The translations under genes were made by a program, and so were the position numbers. A stretch of 20,744 nt of DNA from Pseudomonadota bacterium. Lineage in GTDB: Bacteria > Pseudomonadota > Gammaproteobacteria > Acidiferrobacterales > UBA6901. The stretch is from NCBI GenBank assembly GCA_021783175.1, contig JAJXUF010000053.1, forward strand, positions 1 through 20,744, given 5' to 3'. The notes below the pieces were generated by a model. It was given only the letters and a program-made list of their open reading frames with translations. It did not search any database and was not told the origin of the DNA. Shown here piece by piece: positions 9,130 to 15,889 of the stretch; position 1 is the stretch's first letter, and each line of letters begins with the position of its first letter.

Positions 9130-10373
9130 TCGTAGCGCAAGGCCTCTGCAGGTTGGGTCTTAGAAGCGCGCCAGGCCGGGTAAATCGTCGCCAGGAAGCT
9201 CATGATGAGCGAGACGCTGGTAACCGTAATGACATCGGACCACTTGAGCTCCGATGGCAGCTCGCTGATGTAATAGACGCTTTTTGGCAGGAAGTTCACG
9301 TGAAACAGCTGCTCGATGAACGGCACGATGGTCTTGATGTTGAGCGCGAGTGTGACGCCCCCGACCGTTCCGATGAGGGTGCCGATAATGCCGATGACAG
9401 CGCCCTGCACCAGAAAGACAGCCATGATGCTGGCAGGGCTTGCGCCGATGGTGCGCAGAATGGCGATCTCTGCTTCCTTGTCGGTAACCACCATCACCAA
9501 AGTTGAAACGATATTGAACGTTGCCACCGCGACAATAAGAAAGAGGATGACGAACATGACGGTCTTTTCCGTCTTGAGGGCACGGAAGAAGTTGGCCTGC
9601 TGGCGGGTCCAGTCTTCCACGCGCACGTCGGGACCGAGCTTGTCGGCCATGACATCGGCCAGGGCTGGCGCCTGATAGACATCGGCAAGCTTGATGCGCA
9701 GTCCGCTGATTCCCTGGGACATCTGGTAGAGCTTGGCGGCGTCGTTGAGCTGGACCACCGCCATTCCGCTGTCGTATTCGTACTCGTCGAAATTGAAGAT
9801 GCCTACGACAGTGAAGCGCTTGAGCCGGGGCAGCAGGCCGATCGGTGTGATTTCCCCTTGAGGCACGATCAATGTGACGCGTGAACCGACGTCGACCCCA
9901 AGGCGCCACGCGAGATCGCGGCCAAGAACGATACCGAATTGGCCGGGTTTGAGCGCAGCCAGGCTCCCGGCCACGATTTTTTTGCCGATGTCGGTGACTT
10001 GTGTCTCATCCGATGGCAGGATACCGCGCACCAGCACGCCGCTCGATGCACGCCCGCTGGTAAGCATTCCCTGTCCTTGTACATAGGGTGCCAAGCCGAC
10101 GACACCCGGAATGTTCTTGACCTCTCCTGCCACCTGCTCCCAGTGACGCAGCGGTCCATCTGCCCCGCTCACCGTGATGTCGGAGATGACGCCGAGAATA
10201 CGGTCGCGCAGCTCATGGTCGAAGCCGTTCATGACCGAAAGCACGGTAATGAGGGCAGTAACACCGATGAAAGTGCCCAGGATGGATACCAGGGAAGTGA
10301 CGGAAATGAAGCTGTTGCGCCGCTTGGCGCGCGTGTAGCGTAGGCCGACAAAAAGCTCGTACGGTCGAATCAT
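9126..10373 (-). CDS. lolC: Lipoprotein-releasing permease LolC/LolE family
   Basis: Inner-membrane permease of the Lol ABC transporter. The 415-aa product has a first helix at about residues 26-48 containing the family SVMNGF motif. A large periplasmic domain follows, and then three C-terminal helices (about 270-300, 315-345, 375-400) around the FtsX/MacB-type coupling sequence [15 protein letters not shown]. The end [18 protein letters not shown] pattern is typical (here [18 protein letters not shown]). Only one LolC/E paralogue lies next to lolD here. E. coli has both, whereas some species use a single LolF homodimer, so the subunit could be LolF-like. The ATG at 10373 is the first gene of the block. 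Confidence 0.94.
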   Translation of the reverse strand: MIRPYELFVGLRYTRAKRRNSFISVTSLVSILGTFIGVTALITVLSVMNGFDHELRDRILGVISDITVSGADGPLRHWEQVAGEVKNIPGVVGLAPYVQGQGMLTSGRASSGVLVRGILPSDETQVTDIGKKIVAGSLAALKPGQFGIVLGRDLAWRLGVDVGSRVTLIVPQGEITPIGLLPRLKRFTVVGIFNFDEYEYDSGMAVVQLNDAAKLYQMSQGISGLRIKLADVYQAPALADVMADKLGPDVRVEDWTRQQANFFRALKTEKTVMFVILFLIVAVATFNIVSTLVMVVTDKEAEIAILRTIGASPASIMAVFLVQGAVIGIIGTLIGTVGGVTLALNIKTIVPFIEQLFHVNFLPKSVYYISELPSELKWSDVITVTSVSLIMSFLATIYPAWRASKTQPAEALRYE

Positions 10374-10818
10374 GGGGAGCTCATTAAACCACAGTGCCGA
10401 AGCGCAGGAAACGGACTGGCCGCACGTTGGAACAATTTATTGAAATGATCGTTCCACATGAAATCCAGCGACCCGCTTCCCTGCGCCGTATATCGAATCC
10501 GGTCTTAGAGTACCGGCACGCGTGCCTGTTCCATGGGGAAACCGTCTTTTTCTGCTGGAATTGACCCAAAGTGTGGGTGACCACGCGCCACATCAGACGG
10601 TTGAACAGGCGCAGCTGGTATTAATAATTCGTATTGTCGGCCGGGCGGCGAAAGCGATGGCGCCGGAACCAGCCAAGAATCTCTGATTTTAACTGACAAC
10701 GCTTCGAGAACGCAGGTCAGCAGTACGGGTGTTGCGCCGTCTTTGTCATGAATCGAGGTTCAAGTACGGGCTCCGCCAAGACGCCAGCGGAACCCGCCGC
10801 ATCGCCGTCAGGCATGCC
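10374..10818. other. 445-bp gap between lolC and SPFH gene; possible gene remnant
   Basis: No complete gene is recognised. On the plus strand a frame stays open for 74 codons (10462-10686). Its second part reads plausibly as protein (NRLFLLELTQSVGDHAPHQT, then VEQAQLVLIIRIVGRAAKAM) but has no ATG; the only starts are an internal GTG at 10522 or later. It may be the remnant of a decayed gene or chance. The lolC promoter should lie here, but no clear -35/-10 pair was seen. A hairpin at 10767-10796 is listed separately. Confidence 0.4.
10767..10796 (-). terminator. Possible terminator hairpin after the SPFH gene
   Basis: A 10-bp inverted repeat (10767-10776 with 10787-10796, one G-U type pair) lies about 22 nt beyond the SPFH stop codon on the minus strand. 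The sequence after it (TACTTGAACC) lacks a real U-tract, so this is a weak candidate. Confidence 0.3.
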
Positions 10819-11640
10819 TTACTGGTTGCCGATGCGCCCGATCATGGGCAGTACCCCATTGCCGCCCATGACATTGGGAAGCTGTCCGTTCCATTTGGCA
10901 ACGGCCTGCTGTTGGATGATTTCGGGGGTAAGGCTTGCGCGCAACAGTTGTTGCGCTTTGGCCTGCGCGGTGGCTTCGACGATTTTCTGCTGCGCTAAAA
11001 CCTGCGCCTTTTGCAGCTCGTAAGTAGCCTGCAACGCCTTTTGCTGGGCCACCTGCTTTTCTTCGATAGCTCTGGAAAATTCGGCTGTGAACTTGAAGTT
11101 TGTGATATTTACGCTGTCCACAACGATATGAAACGGTGTCAATGCGGTGCGAATTTGCAACTCGATCTGGTTGCGAACTTCGTCACGATGTACCACCAGA
11201 TCTTCCGCGTTGAACAATGCCGTCACCTGCTTGACGGCATTGGAGATGGCGGGCTGGATTATTTTGCCCACGAGCGCCGGCTCATTGCCAATGTGCTGGT
11301 AAATCCATTCGGCATCGGCCGGCAGAATGTGCCAGTTCGTGGCAACCTCGGTATGAACATCCTGCAGGTCTTTGCTCGCAGAGGTTTCGACAGCCTGTGA
11401 GTTTTGGATCTGAACATTCATTTTTGTGACGGTCTGCGCAAACGGGATCTTCACGTGCAATCCCGGATCCAGCACACCGTGCTGGACGGCACCCCAGGTC
11501 ATGAGAACGCCGCGTTGCCCCGGCCCTATCTGGACGAAGGTGCCGAATGCGAGCATGACCAGCAGCAAGAAAATTAAAGCGGCTCCGGCAGATTTGACGA
11601 ACCCCGGTTGCGAAGCCACTGCCTGTGCGCGCATGTTCAC
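10819..11640 (-). CDS. Prohibitin/SPFH (band 7) domain membrane protein
   Basis: A 273-aa prohibitin-family protein. One N-terminal transmembrane helix (about residues 18-37) is followed by the SPFH domain (about 38-200, with GPGQRGVLMTWGAVQ and the VDSVNITNFKFTAEFSRAIEEK segment typical of prohibitins). A coiled coil rich in Gln/Ala (about 195-245) and a short Gly/Pro-containing tail come next. Such proteins assemble into large membrane rings and modulate proteases or lipid microdomains; the target here is unknown. The start is GTG at 11640 with AAGGAG 6 nt upstream; an in-frame ATG two codons on is less well placed. It is a single gene with no hflK/hflC partner or NfeD gene beside it. Confidence 0.9.
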   Translation of the reverse strand: MNMRAQAVASQPGFVKSAGAALIFLLLVMLAFGTFVQIGPGQRGVLMTWGAVQHGVLDPGLHVKIPFAQTVTKMNVQIQNSQAVETSASKDLQDVHTEVATNWHILPADAEWIYQHIGNEPALVGKIIQPAISNAVKQVTALFNAEDLVVHRDEVRNQIELQIRTALTPFHIVVDSVNITNFKFTAEFSRAIEEKQVAQQKALQATYELQKAQVLAQQKIVEATAQAKAQQLLRASLTPEIIQQQAVAKWNGQLPNVMGGNGVLPMIGRIGNQ

Positions 11641-11867
11641 GAATCACTCCTTATCCAATTTTTTAGGCTAGGAAGCTGGATGGTACACGAGAATTTTTGC
11701 GAAAACTCTATGCCGTTGGTTTGTGTTGGTCTGCCAACGCAGCAGATCGTGAGCGCGACCGCGAAGTTGCCGGCCTGGCCCTGGGTAAGCGATTTACCCC
11801 GGGGGCAAACTCGATTCGGCACTGGCGTGAATCTGCAACACTTTTCTTTTCGACAGTGATGCCGGCC

Positions 11868-12353
11868 TCAGGATCGTCCCCGATTACGCGCAAGGCGGCT
11901 GAGTGCGGCACGCAAAGCCGGGTCAGCAACATCGCTGGCTGTCTGCTCGAGAAGTTTGAGGCTTGCGGCAGAAAGCGGGTTGGCTGGTATAGGGCGAGCC
12001 ACCTGTTGCCTGCCTTCCCCCGGCGGCAGAATGCGTACCTGCAAAGATATGATCTGACGGAAAAAAGGTATCTGGCGCAATCGTTGAATCAGTCCTTGCT
12101 GCTGATGGCGGATACGACTCGCCCAGGCCGATGAATCTGCGGTCAGGCTCAGCTGGCCGCGTGCGTAACGCGTTGGCCGCACATGATGGCATAGCGGCTC
12201 GCCAACCGTGCCAATCCAGGCCTCACTGACCTGCGGCAGCAAGCGCAGGTCATCCGGCATGCCCAGGTTACGCAATGTTTCCTGTGAAAAGAAACTCCCG
12301 ATTCTGCGTGCGGCGCGCTTAGGCGCGAGATCGTCCGAGGGCAATTTAGGCAT
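11868..12353 (-). CDS. dciA: DciA-like (DUF721) replicative helicase loader protein
   Basis: A 161-aa protein whose central part matches the DUF721/DciA pattern: W at the start of the core (VSEAWIGTVGEPLCHHVRPTR), then GQLSLTADSSAWASRIRHQQ and a VRILPP ending. DciA interacts with the DnaB helicase and is the ancestral loader in bacteria that lack DnaC/DnaI. The N-terminal KH-like domain is present, followed by a basic, probably flexible C-terminus. The ATG at 12353 has only a weak ribosome site. It is transcribed divergently from yggS, with 96 bp between the two ATG starts. Confidence 0.85.
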   Translation of the reverse strand: MPKLPSDDLAPKRAARRIGSFFSQETLRNLGMPDDLRLLPQVSEAWIGTVGEPLCHHVRPTRYARGQLSLTADSSAWASRIRHQQQGLIQRLRQIPFFRQIISLQVRILPPGEGRQQVARPIPANPLSAASLKLLEQTASDVADPALRAALSRLARNRGRS

Positions 12354-12436
12354 GGGGTGATTATCCGCGTTCGGGCGCAGCTTGCAAAGTCACACGCTTC
12401 ATAGCATGGCCGTCGGGCTTGGCAGGCGAACCGTAT

Positions 12437-12442
12437 TATAAT
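12437..12442 (+). promoter_or_regulatory. Perfect -10 element (TATAAT) directly before yggS
   Basis: The hexamer TATAAT ends 7 nt before the ATG at 12450. A start of transcription 6-8 nt downstream would fall at or next to that ATG and give a leaderless or nearly leaderless message, which fits the absence of a Shine-Dalgarno sequence. A TTGGCA at 12419-12424 is only 12 nt upstream, too close for a normal -35 element. Confidence 0.45.
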
Positions 12443-12449
12443 GATCTGC

Positions 12450-13178
12450 ATGACCACCGGCGAACGGAATCATGCAATTACTGCCAACCTGGACCGGATC
12501 CGGTTGACCATTGCTGAGGCGGCCGCATCGGCAGGTCGTGATGCGAGCGAAATCAAGCTCGTGGCGATTTCAAAAAACCAGCCAATAGAACTTATCGCAG
12601 CAGCAGCAGCGGCCGGACAGCGGATTTTCGGCGAAAACACGGTGCAGGAGGCACTGCTTAAGCTGGCGCATTTCCGCAACGAGGCGTTCGAGTGGCATTT
12701 CATTGGGCATTTGCAATCCAACAAGGCCAAGTCTATTCCGGGGAATTTTCCGTGGTTGCATTCCCTCGACAGCGTGTCGGTGGCGCAACGCCTCGCGCGA
12801 TTCGCAAGCGCACAGCACAATTCGCTCAATGTGCTGATAGAAGTGAACATCACTCACGACCCGGCCAAACATGGGATAGCGCCTGAGCAGCTGCTGCCCT
12901 TTTTGGAAGCTTGCCTGAAATCTCCCCTGCCAGGCATCGCGTTACGCGGACTCATGGCCATCGGCCCTTACCCTGCGTCCGAGGCGGACCAGCGAGCCGC
13001 ATTTGCCGCCGTGCGCAGATTGCGCGACAAGTGTCGCGAGCAGTTCGGGCTGCCGGATTTTCAAGAACTGTCGATCGGGATGAGCGGAGATTTTGTCCCG
13101 GCAATCAAGGAAGGCGCGACAATTGTGCGCGTGGGGACAGCGATCTTTGGTGAGAGGGATTATGCAAAAAGACAGTAA
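12450..13178 (+). CDS. yggS: YggS/PLPBP family pyridoxal-phosphate homeostasis protein
   Basis: Cytoplasmic single-domain TIM-barrel protein that binds PLP and helps balance B6 vitamers and amino acid pools; it has no known enzymatic activity. The product is 242 aa from ATG 12450. K42 in LVAISKNQP is the PLP Schiff-base lysine. Other family motifs are FGENTVQEA, WHFIGHLQSNKAK, HSLDS, the VNITHDPAKHGI segment, and the phosphate-binding end LSIGMSGDFVPAIKEG then VRVGTAIFGER. An ATG at 12441 is also in frame but overlaps the -10 element, so 12450 is preferred. Tandem stop codons follow. In many gammaproteobacteria proC and pilT lie next to yggS; they are absent here. Confidence 0.96.
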   Translation: MTTGERNHAITANLDRIRLTIAEAAASAGRDASEIKLVAISKNQPIELIAAAAAAGQRIFGENTVQEALLKLAHFRNEAFEWHFIGHLQSNKAKSIPGNFPWLHSLDSVSVAQRLARFASAQHNSLNVLIEVNITHDPAKHGIAPEQLLPFLEACLKSPLPGIALRGLMAIGPYPASEADQRAAFAAVRRLRDKCREQFGLPDFQELSIGMSGDFVPAIKEGATIVRVGTAIFGERDYAKRQ

Positions 13179-13182
13179 TAAA

Positions 13183-13208
13183 CACCGCCGCGTCATTGAG
13201 TGGCGGTG
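13183..13208. terminator. Hairpin between yggS and SHOCT gene
   Basis: A 7-bp GC-rich inverted repeat (13183-13189 with 13202-13208, 12-nt loop) lies 5 nt after the yggS stop. No T run follows on the plus strand. On the minus strand it is followed by TTTATTA, so it may better serve the converging SHOCT transcript. Confidence 0.35.
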
Positions 13209-13271
13209 ACCAGGAACATGGTCGACTCGACAAGCGATGGGCCCCTAAGGCTTGCCGGTAATCGGAAAATC

Positions 13272-13502
13272 CTACCGTCCGATATCGCGCCTGCGCTGCT
13301 CGAATTCTTCCTTGTTAATCTCGCCGCGTGCGTAGCGTTCCTTGAGGATCTGCAATGGCGTGTCTTGTCTCGAACGGCCGGCGTTGGAGCCGCCGGTCCG
13401 GATCCATCGCGCTCCCGGCGCGACCAGGCCAATGACCACTACCCAGAACAGGATCATCGGCAACAGTCCCCCGAAAAAACCGAAACCACCCATGCCGCCC
13501 AT
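13272..13502 (-). CDS. Small SHOCT-domain membrane protein
   Basis: A 76-aa protein with a Gly/Met-rich N-terminus (MGGMGGFGFFGG). One transmembrane helix follows at about residues 14-30, then a basic linker and a C-terminal SHOCT motif (LQILKERYARGEINKEEFEQ, residues 50-69). SHOCT domains are short C-terminal helical pairs thought to mediate oligomerisation; no catalytic role is known. The ATG at 13502 has a strong AGGAGGTG site. It lies 132 nt downstream of the Spy-like gene on the same strand and may share its transcript. Small proteins of this type often neighbour metal-resistance genes. Confidence 0.88.
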   Translation of the reverse strand: MGGMGGFGFFGGLLPMILFWVVVIGLVAPGARWIRTGGSNAGRSRQDTPLQILKERYARGEINKEEFEQRRRDIGR

Positions 13503-13634
13503 AACTCACCTCCTGACTTGCTAGCCTGCCCAATACCTTGAGTCGCAAAGAAAACCGATTGCCCGGAGACGCAGCCGATGCATCCGCCCACCGGCTGCAT
13601 TCCGTCCCGTTCATGCGTTGGCAATGCCGTCCGA

Positions 13635-14258
13635 TCACTGCTTCGGTGCCGGCGCGCCGCGCATGTAACCCGGGCCCATCATGCCGGGGCCATTACCATA
13701 ACCTCCACGTGGACCCCAACCGCCACGGCGCATCTGCTGCAACTCGTCGCGCTGCTCTTTGGTAAGCAGCTGGTCGATGCGGTTCTGCGCCGCGATGTGT
13801 GTTTCAATTGTCTGCTGACGTAGTTTGGCGATCGCCGCATAGACGGCACCTACCGCTTTGGGATCAGGTTCCTGTTTCTCATAGAGATCACGCAGCTTAT
13901 CTTGCTGGTCCATCATCTTCCCCATAACAGCCCAGTGACTGCGGCGCTCTTGGTCAAGTATCTTGTTGATCTCATTTCGCTGCGTGTCGCTGAGATTGAG
14001 TTGACTATATGCCCGGTAGCCCATCATTCCCGGTCCCATGGCGTTTCCGCCATAACCACCACCCCACATCATGCCGGGTCCCATCCCGTAACCGCCTTCG
14101 CCGCCGCCCATCATTCCCGGTCCCATGCCATAACCGCATCCCCAGCCCGGCGCTTCTTCCGCGTTTTGCGCGCCGGCACCTTTTAGAACCGGCACGGCGA
14201 CCAGGGTGGCCAATACTGCCACCGTCAATGCCCGTTTGGACCAAGCTTTCATGTTCAT
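13635..14258 (-). CDS. Spy/CpxP-like periplasmic protein, methionine-rich
   Basis: A 207-aa exported protein. Residues 1-31 form a signal peptide (basic n-region, hydrophobic TVAVLATLVAVPVL, cleavage near AGA). A Gly/Met-rich segment with three MGPGMM units follows (about residues 45-80). The Spy/CpxP helical domain comes next, with two LTxxQ-like motifs (LSDTQRNEINKIL and LTKEQRDELQQM). A further GPGMM unit closes the C-terminus. Spy/CpxP proteins are periplasmic chaperones or sensors of envelope and metal stress (also annotated as heavy-metal resistance). The MGPGMM units look like soft-metal (copper or silver) binding sites by composition; this is inference. The ATG at 14258 has AGGAG 7 nt upstream. 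Confidence 0.88.
   Translation of the reverse strand: MNMKAWSKRALTVAVLATLVAVPVLKGAGAQNAEEAPGWGCGYGMGPGMMGGGEGGYGMGPGMMWGGGYGGNAMGPGMMGYRAYSQLNLSDTQRNEINKILDQERRSHWAVMGKMMDQQDKLRDLYEKQEPDPKAVGAVYAAIAKLRQQTIETHIAAQNRIDQLLTKEQRDELQQMRRGGWGPRGGYGNGPGMMGPGYMRGAPAPKQ
14020..14127 (-). repeat. Repeat units encoding the MGPGMM segments
   Basis: A 21-nt sequence occurs identically at 14020-14040 and 14107-14127, with a degenerate copy at 14065-14085, giving a spacing of 42-45 nt. It lies within the Spy-like gene and encodes the repeated Met/Gly/Pro units, so it reflects internal duplication of a metal-binding-type segment. Confidence 0.8.
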
Positions 14259-14369
14259 TGTCGTCTCCTGAATATGTTCCAGTTGCTGACTCAGCTATTG
14301 TCGTACAAGAATTGCCAATCAATGTTCGCGCCTGCGCGTTACGCACAGGACAAGCGCTTCGCAGCATCC

Positions 14370-14786
14370 CTAAAGGCGGAAACGGGCGTTGAGCAGGTAA
14401 GCCTGAACACGTTGTGGCGGATCGCGCCTTTTCGACCAGAGTCCAATGTAACCGGCTGCCTTCGTGCTAAACGCGTACGCAACGGAAGGTATCAGCGCAG
14501 ACGGAGAATTGCCTGGCGCCGACGGTGAAATGGCAGATCGGATGAATGACCCTTTGATCAGTCCCTGTTGAAAAATGCAGTGCGGAGCTGACGCGGGCGC
14601 GCCCTGTTGGTGCTCAACGGTAATGCAGCGCTGTTGGTGCGGTGTGGGCAGTGCGCCGAAGGCGATTGCCATCGGTTCGCAGCAAGGGGTGAATTCGAGC
14701 ACGAAAGAAAACACAAACCACCCACATGCCGCCATCGATGCTGCTCGACTGATGTCCGGCATTTTCCATTGTATCCCTGGATGCAC
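14370..14786 (-). CDS. Candidate small exported Cys-containing protein, FNR-box promoter
   Basis: An open frame of 138 codons that I do not recognise with confidence. Starting from the ninth codon (ATG at 14762), the N-terminus reads MPDISRAASMAACGWFVFSF, a possible signal sequence. A CCEP motif, scattered His and Cys residues (PTPHQQRC, SAPHC) and a C-terminal PPQRVQAYLLNARFRL follow. A perfect FNR-type palindrome at 14850-14863 and a TACTTT hexamer at 14822-14827 are spaced exactly as in a class II FNR promoter; the predicted transcript start near 14815 lies 29 nt before the first ATG. Ribosome sites are poor. Competing frames on both strands overlap it, so it could still be spurious. Confidence 0.45.
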   Translation of the reverse strand: MHPGIQWKMPDISRAASMAACGWFVFSFVLEFTPCCEPMAIAFGALPTPHQQRCITVEHQQGAPASAPHCIFQQGLIKGSFIRSAISPSAPGNSPSALIPSVAYAFSTKAAGYIGLWSKRRDPPQRVQAYLLNARFRL

Positions 14787-14849
14787 AGTTTTTGTCCCGA
14801 AGGCGGTCTGCGATCTTGCCTAAAGTAGGTAAATGCTTGGCATCCTGCT

Positions 14850-14863
14850 TTGATATATATCAA
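14850..14863 (-). promoter_or_regulatory. Perfect FNR/ANR-type operator (TTGAT-ATAT-ATCAA)
   Basis: The 14-mer TTGATATATATCAA matches the FNR/ANR consensus TTGATNNNNATCAA at every fixed position. On the minus strand, with its centre at -41.5, the -10 hexamer would fall at 14827-14822, where TACTTT is found. This is the class II arrangement for oxygen- (FNR/ANR) or nitric-oxide- (DNR) responsive activation of the candidate gene at 14786. Which CRP/FNR-family protein binds cannot be told from the site. Confidence 0.7.
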
Positions 14864-15352
14864 AAACAGGTTGTCCCAGACCGTATTGAAAATACGCGAA
14901 TGCCATAGCGTCGATTGGACACACATTTGCCGCATCGCTAAAAACCGGTCTGCCGGGCCGGATATAGCTCTATATTTGCGCAAGGCGGGCCAATTTTTGG
15001 GCTTTTTGCCAATTGCGTGGTGATCGAAGTTCTCAACCGGTGACGTGCACGCTCGGACACAGCTAGCTCAAGACGCAACCGGACCCGCTCGTCGGGAGAG
15101 GCCTCACGGGTGTTTATCCCCGAATGTGGCGCCCATCGTTGGCCAGTCTTGACATGTGACGACAGGTTAACGCGGCAACCGTCCGCAAACGATTATTAAT
15201 ACTACGTCCTCGGCGGTCGGCGATTCGACTGCTGCGGTACCGCCCGGGTTGCGCAGTTTCTCGAGATTATGGTTGTTGCGGAATGGATAATGCTCTGAAG
15301 AACGACGCCCAGGACTGCGTTCATAAACCCCCCTATTCGGATCGACCTCCAC

Positions 15353-15388
15353 CTGATCTAGGTCAAGTTCTGGATTGATTGGTATCAA
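15353..15388. promoter_or_regulatory. Second FNR-type operator with a degenerate tandem site
   Basis: TTGATTGGTATCAA at 15375-15388 matches TTGATNNNNATCAA at all ten fixed positions. CTGATCTAGGTCAA at 15353-15366 matches eight of ten, and its centre lies exactly 22 bp (two helical turns) from the first. A TATGAT hexamer at 15429-15434 on the plus strand would put the perfect site near -60, a class I position. The nearest secure plus-strand gene is the rhodanese at 15890, so a long leader or an unannotated short transcript would be needed. Confidence 0.55.
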
Positions 15389-15488
15389 CAAAGTGTAACC
15401 TTTGGTCCGCTTGGCACCAGAACCTGTCTATGATTTACCTTAAACTATGCACAGAAGTAGAACCAGGCTTGATGGTTGCGCCGGTTCA

Positions 15489-15764
15489 CTAAAACAACTG
15501 CCAAGGGTGACTTACGAGCGTGCGTTTTTGCCACGGGATGGCCAGCAATAGGCCATATTGTCCCGCGTCTGTTTTGAGCGTCACGGGCTCACAGATCCGG
15601 GAAGTGTCCCCCGCCGCGACTTGTGCCAGTAGCACGCGATCGTAATGGTTCCGCTGCAGGTACTGCAGTGCAACAGTCGGTGGAATTCTTACGCTGCGAA
15701 AGATGATGATCGGTTGGGCACTCATCTTGCGCTGATCGAAAACCAGCTCCGCGGCTAAACACAC
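15489..15764 (-). CDS. Weak hypothetical small protein
   Basis: A 91-codon frame starting at GTG 15764, or at an internal ATG 13 codons later. The product (internal part SAQPIIIFRSVRIPPTVALQ, then YLQRNHYDRVLLAQVAAG) reads like soluble protein without transmembrane helices. No family is recognised, the upstream ribosome site is poor, and codon use is not decisive. It is divergent from the rhodanese gene. Confidence 0.25.
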   Translation of the reverse strand: MCLAAELVFDQRKMSAQPIIIFRSVRIPPTVALQYLQRNHYDRVLLAQVAAGDTSRICEPVTLKTDAGQYGLLLAIPWQKRTLVSHPWQLF

Positions 15765-15889
15765 GGCAATACGGTTTTTCCGCGCTAAAGCGCGTACGCC
15801 GACGCACCGTGACCGGCCTCGGTGCGATGCTTGTCAATTCAGCTTTAGTCTTGCGCCAAGGATGGGCTCCTGCTTAACGGGGGTCAGCC

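Larger units (their letters stand above)
14864..15889. other. 1-kb gene-poor stretch with palindromes
   Basis: No gene is established here. It holds a perfect 6-bp inverted repeat ATATAG-ct-CTATAT (14962-14975), the second FNR-type site with a degenerate neighbour (15353-15388, listed separately), and another inverted repeat CGCGCT-aa-AGCGCG (15781-15794). A minus-strand frame of 91 codons (15764-15489) with a GTG or internal ATG start is listed separately as a weak candidate. A 74-codon minus-strand frame at 15391-15167 overlaps the FNR site and resembles nothing I know. Confidence 0.5.

Noticed and set aside
14558..14983. 141-codon minus frame overlapping the FNR-box gene candidate
   Set aside because: It spans the FNR site and the predicted promoter, so it could not be translated from that transcript; the composition is not protein-like.
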